From: Alphaproteobacteria bacterium
GTDB taxonomy: Bacteria; Pseudomonadota; Alphaproteobacteria; Caulobacterales; Caulobacteraceae
Length of the DNA stretch: 12,178 bases
Direction: 5' to 3'
Assembly: GCA_028869395.1 (NCBI GenBank)
Contig: JAGWSE010000369.1
Span: 1-12,178 of the forward strand
The stretch's first letter is position 1; every line of letters begins with the position of its first letter. This document shows, one piece after another, positions 1 through 7,002 of this stretch. A program made the position numbers and the translations under genes. Below the pieces are notes generated by a model. The model was not told the DNA's origin, did no database searches, and saw only the letters and a list, made by a program, of their open reading frames with translations.

Positions 1-71
1 GCGCCGTCGAGCGGATCGAGGTGGCTGGCGATCCAGTCGCGCAGCTCGTGCGCCGGGGCATAGGCGTTCAT
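1..71 (-). CDS. 5' end of a gene cut by the window edge; possible NUDIX CoA pyrophosphatase
   Basis: Only the first 23 codons are present, beginning MNAYAPAHELRDWIASHLDP, and the gene continues off the left edge. The ATG overlaps the stop of the DUF1285 gene as ATGA, which supports both this start and translational coupling. In many alphaproteobacteria a DUF1285 gene is followed by a NUDIX hydrolase (CoA pyrophosphatase-like) and then a CCA-adding enzyme. That known order is the only reason for the tentative name, because the visible residues hold no NUDIX box. The gene being real is fairly likely; its function is a context-based guess. Confidence 0.45.
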   Translation of the reverse strand, partial: MNAYAPAHELRDWIASHLDPLDG

Positions 72-649
72 GGCCGCTGCGCCCCCGCGGGGCCCAGGGG
101 GAACCAGGCGCCGTGCGATTCCACGCCCAGTACCGGGCCCTCCGGCAGCTCCCGCGCCTCGGCCATCTCGACGAGCTCGTAGAACACGGCGCGCGCGATC
201 AGCGCCTCGAGCCCTCGCCGGACGTGGACGTAGGGACGCGGCTCGCCGGTCGCGTTCACCTCCACCCGGATAGGGTTCTCGGGCCCCGCCTCCACCTCGT
301 CGCCGACATTGGTCAGGAACCGCAACACCGGGCGGCCGTCCTCGCCCGCGTCGCGGTCCACCCGCACCGCGACGAAGGGGGCGTCGTCCACCTGGATCTT
401 CAGCTTCTCGACCGGGGTGACGAGATAGGTCCCGTCCGGGTCCACCCGCAGGATGGTCGAGAACAGCCTGACCAGCCGCTCGCGACCGATCTTCTCGCCC
501 TCGTGCCACCAGGAGCCGTCGGGCGCGATGCGGATGTCGATCTCCCCGGAGTGGGCCGGAGTCCACAGGTGCACCGGCGGCAGCCCGCGCCCGGGCGCCT
601 GCTTTGCCGCCTCCGCCACCTGATCGAGCTTCTTGCCGCCCTCGGCCAT
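68..649 (-). CDS. DUF1285 family protein
   Basis: This encodes 193 aa, a normal size for DUF1285, a widespread proteobacterial family of unknown biochemical function. Visible family features are LPPVHLWTP (about 23-31), GEIDIRIAPDGSWWHEG (about 35-51), the RLFSTILRVDPDGTYLVTPVEK stretch (about 61-82) and a C-terminal region with RPYVHVRRGLEALIARAVFYEL (about 138-159). No signal peptide or membrane segment is visible, so it is probably cytosolic. The ATG at 649 is the only in-frame start at the conserved N terminus; no good Shine-Dalgarno precedes it. The gene sits 41 bp behind the GNAT gene and overlaps the next gene by ATGA, so it is probably the middle gene of a small operon. The family call is strong, the molecular role unknown. 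Confidence 0.88.
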   Translation of the reverse strand: MAEGGKKLDQVAEAAKQAPGRGLPPVHLWTPAHSGEIDIRIAPDGSWWHEGEKIGRERLVRLFSTILRVDPDGTYLVTPVEKLKIQVDDAPFVAVRVDRDAGEDGRPVLRFLTNVGDEVEAGPENPIRVEVNATGEPRPYVHVRRGLEALIARAVFYELVEMAEARELPEGPVLGVESHGAWFPLGPAGAQRP

Positions 650-690
650 GCCGCCAAGGTAGGGGCCGGGCCCGCCCCACTCAACAGCCG

Positions 691-1203
691 TCAGAGCGGC
701 CGCACCATCCCCGCCAGCCGCTCGCCCCCGGCCGTGAACGCCACCCCCAGGGTGCGCCTGGGATCCACCGGCCCGGGCAGGCGCACGTCCTTCGCCAGCG
801 CCGCCGAGAATCCCCAGCGGCCGAAGTAGGGCTCGTCGCCCACCAGCACGATCGCGGTCTCGCCGGCCGCCTTCGCCGCCTGGCAGGCCGCCTCGACCAG
901 CAGCCCGCCCACGCCGCCGCTGCGCTCGTCGGACTCCACCGCGATGGGGCCCAGGAACACCACCGGCGTCTCGCCCGCGCGCACCCGCCACTGGCGCACC
1001 ACGCCCACCAGCCGCCCGTCGCGCCAGGCGCAGAAAGACAGCTCCGGAGCGAAGGCGGCGAACTCGCGCACGCGCTCGGAGACCTTCACGAAACGTCCCG
1101 GCCCGAAGGCCCGGTCGATGAGCGCGTCGGCGAGCGGGCCGTCCTGCGGCCGTTCGGTGTTCAGGACAGGCGCAGCGAGCGCCGCGGTGGGCTGGAGGCT
1201 CAT
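691..1203 (-). CDS. GNAT family N-acetyltransferase, YhbS-like
   Basis: This encodes 170 aa. It fits the GNAT fold, which moves an acetyl group from acetyl-CoA to an amine; the acceptor is unknown. The beta4-alpha3 core reads VVFLGPIAVESDERSGGVGG (81-100) and carries the R-x-x-G-x-G pyrophosphate loop at 94-99. The segment VGDEPYFGRWGFSAA (about 121-135) is typical of the YhbS-like branch, where a VLGDPxYYxRFGF-like motif occurs. The frame stays open upstream to 1350, but that extension is Arg/Pro-rich and unlike a GNAT N terminus, so the ATG at 1203 is preferred even though no clear Shine-Dalgarno precedes it. It is first in a minus-strand run with DUF1285, 41 bp downstream, and is divergent from the MFS gene. 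Confidence 0.87.
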   Translation of the reverse strand: MSLQPTAALAAPVLNTERPQDGPLADALIDRAFGPGRFVKVSERVREFAAFAPELSFCAWRDGRLVGVVRQWRVRAGETPVVFLGPIAVESDERSGGVGGLLVEAACQAAKAAGETAIVLVGDEPYFGRWGFSAALAKDVRLPGPVDPRRTLGVAFTAGGERLAGMVRPL

Positions 1204-1347
1204 GGGTGGGGTTGCGTTTCCGGGAGGACGACGAACGCGGCCGGGCGGGCGCCGGCCGGGGCGGAGGATCAGAGGCGGGTCTCGCCCGCTCGTAGGGTTC
1301 GTCGCGTACGCATGGCCGGGGTTCGTCAGCCGCCAACGGGAAGCGCG

Positions 1348-1376
1348 CACGTAAGATCAAGCCGGCCCGGCGTCAA
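1348..1376 (-). promoter_or_regulatory. Weak sigma70-like promoter candidate for the GNAT-DUF1285 run
   Basis: On the minus strand TTGACG (1376-1371) is followed after 17 bp by TACGTG (1353-1348). The -35 is good and the -10 poor. It lies in the 218-bp divergent gap between the GNAT gene and the MFS gene, where a minus-strand promoter is expected. It would leave a leader of about 135 nt. I saw no comparably good plus-strand promoter for the MFS gene and nothing else notable in this gap. Confidence 0.25.
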
Positions 1377-1421
1377 CGGTGATTGCCGTCGCGGCCGACG
1401 CAGGTCACGTTCGCCTCGCCC

Positions 1422-2678
1422 ATGGCCGACACCGCCGACCAGGACATTGTCCCCTCCGCGCGCGCGCTCCTGAAGGAGCGTGACTACCTCGCCTTCTGGT
1501 GTTCGCGCTGGGCGGGCAGCTTCGCCGCCCAGATCGAGAGCGTGGCGATGGGCTGGCAGATGTATTCGCTGGCCCGCCAGACCCGTTCGGTGGAGGAGAG
1601 CGCCTTCCTGGTGGGCATGATCGGGCTCGCCGCCTTCGCGCCGGTCTTCCTGCTGACCCTGATCGCCGGCGAGGCGGCCGACCGCTACGACCGCAAGAAG
1701 GTGCTGCTGCTGTGCTTCGCCGGCGAAATGGCCAGCGCCGCGACGCTGGCCGTGGCGAGCTGGCGCGGGTTCGCCAGCGTGCCCCTGCTGCTGGTGGTCG
1801 CCGTCCTGTTCGGCGCCGCGCGCGCCTTCTTCGCGCCTTCCAACACCGCCCTCGGCCCCATGCTGGTGCCGCGCAGGTTGCTGCCGCGCGCCATCGCCTG
1901 GAACTCGCTGGCCTGGCAGACGGCGGCGATCGCCGGCCCCGCGGCGGGCGGCCTCCTGGTCGCGCTTTCGCCGACCCACGCCTACGTCACCACCTTCGTG
2001 CTCTACCTCGCCGCGTCCGGCGCGGTCGCCACGATCCGCAAGCCGAGCAAGCCCGAGACCCAGCCCGGTTCGCGCTGGGCCCTGATGAAGGAGGGCCTGC
2101 ACTACGTCTGGCGAAACCGCATCGTGTTCGGCGCGATCTCCCTCGACCTGTTCGCCGTGCTGCTGGGCGGCGCGACGGCGCTGCTGCCGGTGTTCGCCAG
2201 GGACGTGCTGCACGTGGGCGCCACGGGCTTCGGCCTGCTGCGCTCCGGCCCGGCCATGGGCGCGACCGTCGTCGGCCTGTGGCTCGCGGCCCATCCGATC
2301 CGCCACAAGGCCGGGGTGTTCATGTTCGCGGGCGTGGCCGTCTTCGGCCTGGCCACCTGCGTCTTCGCGCTCTCAAAGAGCGTGGCGCTCTCGGTCGCGG
2401 CGCTGGCGGTGCTGGGCGGGGCCGACATGCTCTCCGTCTACGTCCGCCAGACCCTGGTGCAGCTCGTCACCCCCGACCCGATGCGCGGCCGCGTGGCCGC
2501 CGTCTCCTCGGTCTTCGTGGGCGCGTCCAACGAGCTCGGCGAATTCGAGAGCGGCGTGGTCGCCCGCTTCCTGGGCCCCATCGGCGCGGCCCTGTTCGGA
2601 GGCGTCGGCGCCGTCGTGGTCACCGGCGTCTGGGCGCGCCTGTTTCCCGCCTTGCGCAAGGCGGACAGGCTCGAATAA
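1422..2678 (+). CDS. MFS transporter, EntS/MFS_3 (DHA3-like) type
   Basis: This encodes 418 aa, the usual size of a 12-helix major facilitator. The loop between helices 2 and 3 carries motif A as GEAADRYDRKK (83-93). The second half has the matching cytoplasmic loop TPDPMRGRVAAV (350-361), and ARAFFAPSNTALGPMLV (133-149) is typical of the enterobactin-exporter-like MFS_3 family. A cytoplasmic tail KERDYLAFWCSRW (18-30) precedes helix 1. It is probably a proton-driven inner-membrane exporter; the substrate cannot be inferred. The frame has a stop just before a TTG at 1383, and the ATG at 1422 begins the conserved N terminus, although its ribosome-binding site is weak. The SDR gene follows 31 bp downstream on the same strand, so co-transcription is plausible. 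Confidence 0.9.
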   Translation: MADTADQDIVPSARALLKERDYLAFWCSRWAGSFAAQIESVAMGWQMYSLARQTRSVEESAFLVGMIGLAAFAPVFLLTLIAGEAADRYDRKKVLLLCFAGEMASAATLAVASWRGFASVPLLLVVAVLFGAARAFFAPSNTALGPMLVPRRLLPRAIAWNSLAWQTAAIAGPAAGGLLVALSPTHAYVTTFVLYLAASGAVATIRKPSKPETQPGSRWALMKEGLHYVWRNRIVFGAISLDLFAVLLGGATALLPVFARDVLHVGATGFGLLRSGPAMGATVVGLWLAAHPIRHKAGVFMFAGVAVFGLATCVFALSKSVALSVAALAVLGGADMLSVYVRQTLVQLVTPDPMRGRVAAVSSVFVGASNELGEFESGVVARFLGPIGAALFGGVGAVVVTGVWARLFPALRKADRLE

Positions 2679-2693
2679 CTGTCTCCCATTCTT

Positions 2694-2702
2694 TTAGGGA
2701 GA
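2694..2702 (+). promoter_or_regulatory. Ribosome-binding site of the MFE-2-like SDR gene
   Basis: The sequence TTTAGGGAGATAG upstream of the ATG at 2710 contains AGGGAG about 7-8 bp before the start. This is a good Shine-Dalgarno spacing and fixes the start of the SDR gene. Confidence 0.7.
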
Positions 2703-2709
2703 TAGAGCC

Positions 2710-3651
2710 ATGGGCGTTTTGGACGGTAAGGTCGTCCTGGTTACAGGCGGCGGCAACGGCATCGGTCGCGACTGCGCGCTGATCGCGGCCCGCGAAGGCG
2801 CGAAGGTCGTCGTCAACGACCTGGGCGGGGGCCTGAAGGGCGAGGACGAAGGCTCGGCGGGGCCGGCCGAAACGGTCGCCCAGGAGATCCGCGCCGCGGG
2901 CGGAGAGGCGGTCTCCAACTCCGACAGCGTCACCAACTACAGGGCCGTCCAAGGCATGGTCGAGCAGGCCCGCGACACCTTCGGCGGGCTGCATGCGGTG
3001 ATCAATCCGGCCGGCATCCTGCGCGACACGATGTTCCACAAGATGAGCGAGGATGACTGGGACCGCGTCATCGACGTGCACCTGCGCGGCTCGTTCAACG
3101 TCTGCCGCGCGACCATCGAGCTGTTCCGCGACCAGCAGGACGGCGCCTACATGCTCTACACCTCGACCTCGGGCCTGTTCGGCAACATCGGCCAGGCCAA
3201 CTACGGCGCGGCCAAGATGGGCATCGCCGGCCTGTCGCGGATCATCGCGATGGAGGGCGCGCGCAACAACGTCCGCTCCAACTGCATCGCCCCCGTCGCC
3301 TGGACGCGGATGACCCAATCCGTGCCGATCAAGGACGAGGCCGCCGCCGCGCGGCGCAAGGTGATGGCCGAGAAGATCCGCCCGGACCAGCCGGCCCGCT
3401 TCTCGGTGGCCTTGGTCTCCCCGGCCGCGGCCAGCGTGTCGGGCCAGATCTTCGGCGTCTCGGGCGAGAACATCATGCTCTACTCGCAGCCGAGGCCCAT
3501 CGAGACCTGCTCGAAGCCGGAAGGCCAGGAGTGGACGGTCGACTCGATCCTGAAGGAGGCCATCCCGCAGATGGCCCCGAAGTTCTTCGACCTGAACCGC
3601 GCCCCTCAGGCCGGCTCGCAGCAGAACCAGCAGCAGCGCCAACCGGCGTAG
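2710..3651 (+). CDS. SDR family dehydrogenase, (3R)-hydroxyacyl-CoA dehydrogenase / MFE-2 type
   Basis: This encodes 313 aa. It is a classical SDR with the NAD(P)-binding TGGGNGIG (12-19), Asp37 after beta2 in VVNDLGGG (favouring NAD+), and Ser152, Tyr165 and Lys169 of the YxxxK triad inside GNIGQANYGAAKMG. The stretches NDLGG, AGILRD, DEDWDxxxxVHLRGSF and GNIGQANY match the dehydrogenase unit of peroxisomal multifunctional enzyme type 2, which oxidises (3R)-hydroxyacyl-CoA in beta-oxidation. The enoyl-CoA hydratase and SCP2 units of MFE-2 are absent. Two oddities are the usual NNAG motif reading NPAG (99-102) and a glutamine-rich tail at about 303-313. It lies 31 bp after the MFS gene. The exact acyl substrate is unknown. 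Confidence 0.9.
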   Translation: MGVLDGKVVLVTGGGNGIGRDCALIAAREGAKVVVNDLGGGLKGEDEGSAGPAETVAQEIRAAGGEAVSNSDSVTNYRAVQGMVEQARDTFGGLHAVINPAGILRDTMFHKMSEDDWDRVIDVHLRGSFNVCRATIELFRDQQDGAYMLYTSTSGLFGNIGQANYGAAKMGIAGLSRIIAMEGARNNVRSNCIAPVAWTRMTQSVPIKDEAAAARRKVMAEKIRPDQPARFSVALVSPAAASVSGQIFGVSGENIMLYSQPRPIETCSKPEGQEWTVDSILKEAIPQMAPKFFDLNRAPQAGSQQNQQQRQPA

Positions 3652-3659
3652 GGGTCGCC

Positions 3660-3695
3660 GCGCCTCCCTCGTCGCGAAGACGACGGGGGAGGCGC
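3660..3695 (+). terminator. Strong hairpin after the SDR gene, possible terminator
   Basis: GCGCCTCCC (3660-3668) pairs perfectly with GGGAGGCGC (3687-3695). Inside it TCGTC (3669-3673) pairs with GACGA (3679-3683) around a GCGAA loop, leaving a 3-nt CGG bulge. It starts 8 bp after the SDR stop and ends 18 bp before the next ATG. No T-run follows, so termination, attenuation or RNA stabilisation between the SDR and DOMON genes are all possible. Confidence 0.55.
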
Positions 3696-3713
3696 TCGCC
3701 CAATATCCCTCCC

Positions 3714-4256
3714 ATGCAGCGGCTCATCCGGCATCCGGAGTATCCGTGCGAGGCCGTCTCGGCGCTCGCGGCGGAGGCCGCGCGGCCCGGACCGGGCCGG
3801 CTGGCGCTGCGCTATCGCCTGACCCGTGGCGGCGGCGACCTCGCCGTGCCGGCTTCCGCGCCGCCCGCCCGCACCGACGGCCTGTGGAAGCACACCTGTT
3901 TCGAGGCCTTCCTCCGCGGCCCGGGCGGCGAGGCCTACCTCGAGTTCAACCTCGCCCCCTCCGGCGAGTGGGCCGCCTATCGCTTCAGCGGCTACCGCGA
4001 AGGCATGACCCCGCTCGAAGTCCCGCCGCCGACGATCGGCTGGCGTCCCACGCCCGAGGGATGGGAGCTTGCGACCGACCTCGACCTCTCGGGCCTGCCC
4101 GATATCGCCGCCTCGACCTGGCAGGTCTCGCTCACCGCCGTCATCGAGGAGGCGCAAGGCCGCACCTCCTACTGGGCGCTTGCGCATCCGGCTGCGAAGC
4201 CGGATTTCCACGCCCGCGAAGGCTTCGCGCTCACCCTTTCCGCACCGGACGCTTGA
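3714..4256 (+). CDS. DOMON-like (CBM9-like fold) domain protein
   Basis: This encodes 180 aa, almost all one beta-rich domain. The signature LWKHTCFEAFLRG (57-69) followed by EAYLEFNLAPSGEWAAYRFSGYR (73-95) matches the DOMON/CBM9-like pattern (W-x-x-x-x-x-E-x-F ... Y-x-E-F-x-x-x-P-x-G). This fold usually binds sugars or haem. No signal peptide is visible, so a cytosolic location is inferred. The frame is open further upstream, but the ATG at 3714 is chosen because upstream codons run through the SDR gene's end and the hairpin and give low-complexity protein. Its TGA is immediately followed by the ATG of the NamZ gene (TGAATG), implying translational coupling and a shared job. The ligand is unknown. 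Confidence 0.8.
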   Translation: MQRLIRHPEYPCEAVSALAAEAARPGPGRLALRYRLTRGGGDLAVPASAPPARTDGLWKHTCFEAFLRGPGGEAYLEFNLAPSGEWAAYRFSGYREGMTPLEVPPPTIGWRPTPEGWELATDLDLSGLPDIAASTWQVSLTAVIEEAQGRTSYWALAHPAAKPDFHAREGFALTLSAPDA

Positions 4257-5459
4257 ATGAAATTCGGCATCGACCGCCTCCTCGCCGACCCGCAACTGCG
4301 CAAGCCGCTGGCGGGGCGCCGCGTCGCCCTGCTGGCCCACCCGGCCTCGATGACCGAGCAGCTCACGCACGCCATCGACGCCCTGGCCGCCTTGCCCGAC
4401 CTGACGCTGACCGCCGCCTTCGGCCCGCAGCACGGCCTGCGCGGCGACAAGCAGGACAACATGGTGGAGAGCCCGGACTTCAACGACCCGGCGCACGGCT
4501 TCCCGGTCTTCTCGCTCTATGGCGAGGTGCGGAAGCCCACCGACGCCATGATGCAGACCTTCGACGTCCTCCTGGTCGACCTGCAGGACCTCGGCACGCG
4601 CATCTACACCTTCATCACCACGCTGCGGTACGTGCTGGAGGCTGCGGCGAAACACGGCAAGGCGGTCTGGGTGCTGGACCGCCCCAACCCCGTCGGCCGC
4701 CCCGTCGAAGGCCTCAAGCTGCGTCCCGGCTGGGAGAGCTTCGTGGGCGCGGGCCCGATGCCCATGCGCCATGGCCTGACGCTGGGCGAGCTCGGCCGCT
4801 GGTTCATCGCGACGCTGAACCTCGACGTCGAGTACCGCGTCATCGAAATGGAAGGCTGGCGCCCCGACGAAGGGCCCGGGTACGGCTGGCCGCTGGGCCA
4901 GCGGGTGTGGGTCAACCCCAGCCCCAACGCCCCCAACCTCTGGATGGCGCGCGCCTACCCCGGCTCGGTCATGCTGGAAGGGGCGACGCTCTCGGAAGGC
5001 CGCGGGACCACGCGGCCGCTGGAGCTGTTCGGCGCCCCGGACATCGACGCCCGCGCGATCATCGCCGAGATGCAGGCGCTCGCGCCGGACTGGCTGAAGG
5101 GCTGCACGCTGCGGGACTGCTGGTTCGAGCCTACCTTCCACAAGCACGTGGGCCAGCTCTGCTCGGGCGTGCAGATCCACACCGAGGGGCCCACCTACGA
5201 TCACCAGGCCTTCCGGCCCTGGCGGCTGCAGGCGACGGGCTTCAAGGCGATCCGCGCGCTCGCCCCCGCCTACGACCTGTGGCGCGACTTTCCCTACGAG
5301 TACGAGCTCGGCAAGCTCCCCATCGACGTCATCAACGGCGGCCCCGGCTTGCGCGAATGGGTGGACGACCCCGCCGCGACGCCGGGGGATCTCGACGCCC
5401 TGACCACGCCGGACGAGCAGGCGTGGATGGAGGAGCGGCGGGAGGTGATGATCTACTGA
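4257..5459 (+). CDS. namZ: NamZ / DUF1343 family exo-beta-N-acetylmuramidase homologue
   Basis: This encodes 400 aa, the usual length of the catalytic core. Characterised NamZ enzymes (family GH171) release N-acetylmuramic acid from the non-reducing end of peptidoglycan fragments. Family blocks visible in order are FGPQHGLRGDKQDN (55-68), SLYG (86-89), VDLQDLGTRIYTF (107-119), DRPNPVG (141-147), MPMRHGLTLGELG (168-180), NPSPNAPN (220-227), AYPGSVMLEGATLSEGRGTT (233-252) and FEPTFHKHVGQLCSGVQIH (290-308). No signal peptide is seen: the N terminus MKFGIDRLLADPQLRKPLAG leads straight into the first beta-strand. Known enzymes of this family from Bacillus and Bacteroidetes are exported, so a cytosolic recycling role is inferred here. 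It begins directly after the DOMON-like gene's stop. The family is near certain, activity in this subfamily less so. Confidence 0.88.
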   Translation: MKFGIDRLLADPQLRKPLAGRRVALLAHPASMTEQLTHAIDALAALPDLTLTAAFGPQHGLRGDKQDNMVESPDFNDPAHGFPVFSLYGEVRKPTDAMMQTFDVLLVDLQDLGTRIYTFITTLRYVLEAAAKHGKAVWVLDRPNPVGRPVEGLKLRPGWESFVGAGPMPMRHGLTLGELGRWFIATLNLDVEYRVIEMEGWRPDEGPGYGWPLGQRVWVNPSPNAPNLWMARAYPGSVMLEGATLSEGRGTTRPLELFGAPDIDARAIIAEMQALAPDWLKGCTLRDCWFEPTFHKHVGQLCSGVQIHTEGPTYDHQAFRPWRLQATGFKAIRALAPAYDLWRDFPYEYELGKLPIDVINGGPGLREWVDDPAATPGDLDALTTPDEQAWMEERREVMIY

Positions 5460-5503
5460 TCCCCTCTCGCCCCGAGGCTCGCACGGCGGGCCGAAAGAGG
5501 GGA
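5460..5503. terminator. Hairpin between convergent namZ and GNAT genes
   Basis: TCCCCTCT (5460-5467) pairs perfectly with AGAGGGGA (5496-5503). An inner GCCC (5469-5472) and GGGC (5488-5491) can extend the structure. It begins right after the namZ stop and ends 7 bp before the end of the convergent GNAT gene, a position suited to a two-way terminator. No clear T-run is present on either strand. Confidence 0.5.
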
Positions 5504-5510
5504 GAGGAGG

Positions 5511-6125
5511 CTAGAGCCTGTGGCGCCTTTCCCAGGCCTCGCGCGTCAACTCCCAGCAGTACGAGCGGCGCTTGGAGCCGTCGGGGCGGGTGACCTCGCG
5601 TTCGCCCATGGGCGTGAATCCGGCCGCCTCGATGAGCCTGGCCGATCGCACGTTGTCGGTGGCCGCGGTCAGTCCGATCAGCCGCACGCCCAGCGTCTCG
5701 AACATCCAGCCGAAGGTGTGGGCCGCGCCCGATCCGCCCTGGCCCCGGCTCTGCAGGTCGGCGCGCATGGCCCCGGCGAGCTCGGCCGAGCTGCGCTCCG
5801 GCCAGACGGTGATCCTGGAATAGCCCGCCACCTCGCCCGCCTCGTCGAGTGTGACGAACAGCAGCCCTTCCCCGGCGAGCGCCTGGGCCTGCGCCTCGGC
5901 CACCCAGCGGGTGAGGCTGTCGGTGGTGATCGGCCGCGGCAGGTCGTAGATCGGCCCGGAGACCGCCTCGTCGGAGAGCAGCTTCACCAGGCCGGCCACG
6001 TGGCCCATGTCGGCCTTGGCCCGCCGCGGCGCCAGCGTCGCCGGATCGGCGTTGCGAACCGCCTCGCGGATCGCCTCGGCCTCCTCGTCGGTCGCGTGCA
6101 GCACGGTCTTGGGCGGGGTGCTCAT
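5511..6125 (-). CDS. GNAT family N-acetyltransferase, RimJ/RimL-like
   Basis: This encodes 204 aa. The C-terminal half is a GNAT domain: LFVTLDEAGEVAGYSRITVW (89-108) forms beta2-3, RGQGGSG (127-133) is the acetyl-CoA loop, and ATDNVRSARLIEAAGF (155-170) is the RimJ/RimL-type Asn-x-x-S-x-x-L-x-x-x-x-GF block. The tail GSKRRSYCWELTREAWERR resembles the closing strand of ribosomal-protein or small-molecule acetylating relatives. The first 60 or so residues are charged and not recognised. The ATG at 6125 shares one base with the stop of the preceding SSAT-like gene (TGATG), making it the last gene of the minus-strand operon; the hairpin at 5460-5503 lies just beyond. The substrate is unknown. 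Confidence 0.85.
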   Translation of the reverse strand: MSTPPKTVLHATDEEAEAIREAVRNADPATLAPRRAKADMGHVAGLVKLLSDEAVSGPIYDLPRPITTDSLTRWVAEAQAQALAGEGLLFVTLDEAGEVAGYSRITVWPERSSAELAGAMRADLQSRGQGGSGAAHTFGWMFETLGVRLIGLTAATDNVRSARLIEAAGFTPMGEREVTRPDGSKRRSYCWELTREAWERRHRL

Positions 6126-6601
6126 CAGCCGGCGAGCCTCGTCAGCGCCTCGCCAGTCAACCGCCGCGTGGTCCAGTCGTCCAGCGCCGCGGCGCCGAGG
6201 CTGTCGTAGAAGGCGATCGAAGGCGCGTTCCAGTCGAGCACGGCCCATTCGAGCCGGCCCAGGTCCTCGTCCACGCAGCGTTTCGCCAGCCGCCGCAGGA
6301 GCGCCTTGCCCGCGCCGATCCCCCGCTTCTCCGGTGTGACGAACAGGTCTTCCAGCCAGATCCCGTGCCGACCGCGGAAGGTGGAGTAGTTGTAGAACCA
6401 GAGCGCGAAGCCCACCGGCTCGCCGTCGGCCTCGGCGATGTCGCAGAAGACGCGCGGCGCCGGCCCGAAGAGGTCGCGGCGGACGTCGGCCTCGCTCGCC
6501 TCAACCTCGTGGAGCAGCTTCTCGTACTCGGCGAGATCGCGGATGAACCGATAGATGAGGCCGAGGTCCTCCGGCGTCGCCTCGCGGACGTGGATGCTCA
6601 T
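6125..6601 (-). CDS. GNAT N-acetyltransferase, spermidine/spermine acetyltransferase (SSAT)-like
   Basis: This encodes 158 aa, close to the 171 aa of animal SSAT. Matching segments are IYRFIRDLAEYEKLLHEV (16-33), VGFALWFYNYSTFRG (63-77), IWLEDLFVTPEKRGIGAG (81-98, with the acetyl-CoA loop R-x-x-G-x-G at 93-98) and DWNAPSIAFYDSLGA (123-137), where Tyr132 is at the usual general-acid position. Bacterial members acetylate polyamines or other small amines or amino acids; which one cannot be told here. Its ATG overlaps the stop of the upstream GNAT gene as ATGA, and its own stop overlaps the downstream GNAT start as TGATG. It therefore sits in the middle of a coupled run. Confidence 0.87.
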   Translation of the reverse strand: MSIHVREATPEDLGLIYRFIRDLAEYEKLLHEVEASEADVRRDLFGPAPRVFCDIAEADGEPVGFALWFYNYSTFRGRHGIWLEDLFVTPEKRGIGAGKALLRRLAKRCVDEDLGRLEWAVLDWNAPSIAFYDSLGAAALDDWTTRRLTGEALTRLAG

Positions 6602-7002
6602 GGTTCCTCGAACGGAGGCCAGAGGCGGAAGCCCACCAGCCGGCGGTTGTACTTCAACCCCGCATAGAATCGCTCGGCGCTGTCGGTGATCAGATCGATG
6701 CGCTCGCCGCCCGCGCGCGCCAGCGCCAGCGCCAGCATGCGCCGCGCGATCCCCTGCCCGCGATGCGCCGCCGCCGTGGCGATCAACGAAAGGTGCGCCT
6801 GGATCTCGCCGTCGCTCTGCAACTGGGCGAACCCCACGACCTCGCCATCGGCGTGGGCCACCACGCTCGTGACGCCCGCCGCGGTCAGCGCCCGGTGCGC
6901 GCGGTCCGGATCGGCCGGGAATGACGGCCAGGCCTCCGCCTCGCAGAGCATCAGCACGCCTTCCAGGTCTCCCCGCCCATAGGGCCGGACCTCGATGCTC
7001 AT
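6598..7002 (-). CDS. GNAT family N-acetyltransferase, small
   Basis: This encodes 134 aa, a minimal single-domain GNAT. Residues 44-62 (VTSVVAHADGEVVGFAQLQ) are beta2-beta3, and IQAHLSLIATAAAHRGQGIA (67-86) is the beta4 strand plus the R-x-x-G-x-A acetyl-CoA loop (81-86). DLITDSAERFYAGLKYNRRLVGFRLW (103-128) contains the usual FYxxxGY-like helix with the acceptor-side Tyr113. The frame is open far upstream inside the SDR gene, but the ATG at 7002 gives a proper N terminus (MSIEVRPYGRGDLEGVL) and shares one base with the SDR stop (TGATG). The stop overlaps the SSAT-like start (ATGA). The acceptor is not known. Confidence 0.86.
   Translation of the reverse strand: MSIEVRPYGRGDLEGVLMLCEAEAWPSFPADPDRAHRALTAAGVTSVVAHADGEVVGFAQLQSDGEIQAHLSLIATAAAHRGQGIARRMLALALARAGGERIDLITDSAERFYAGLKYNRRLVGFRLWPPFEEP

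Noticed and set aside
68..1360. A 430-codon minus-strand frame spanning the GNAT and DUF1285 genes
   Set aside because: Only its last 193 codons are the DUF1285 protein. The rest is Arg/Gly/Ala-rich low-complexity translation antiparallel or out of frame to the GNAT gene, as expected in GC-rich DNA.
1204..1421. GC-rich divergent gap as a possible small RNA or repeat
   Set aside because: I saw only short GC dyads of the kind expected by chance, no terminator-like stem and no convincing small gene.
3606..5204. A 532-codon minus-strand frame opposite the DOMON-like and namZ genes
   Set aside because: Its composition is unlike a protein family and it lies exactly antisense to two well-supported genes, so it is a GC-bias shadow.
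3746..5593. A 615-codon plus-strand frame over the DOMON-like and namZ genes
   Set aside because: It is very Arg/Pro/Ala-rich with no motif, in another frame of recognised genes.
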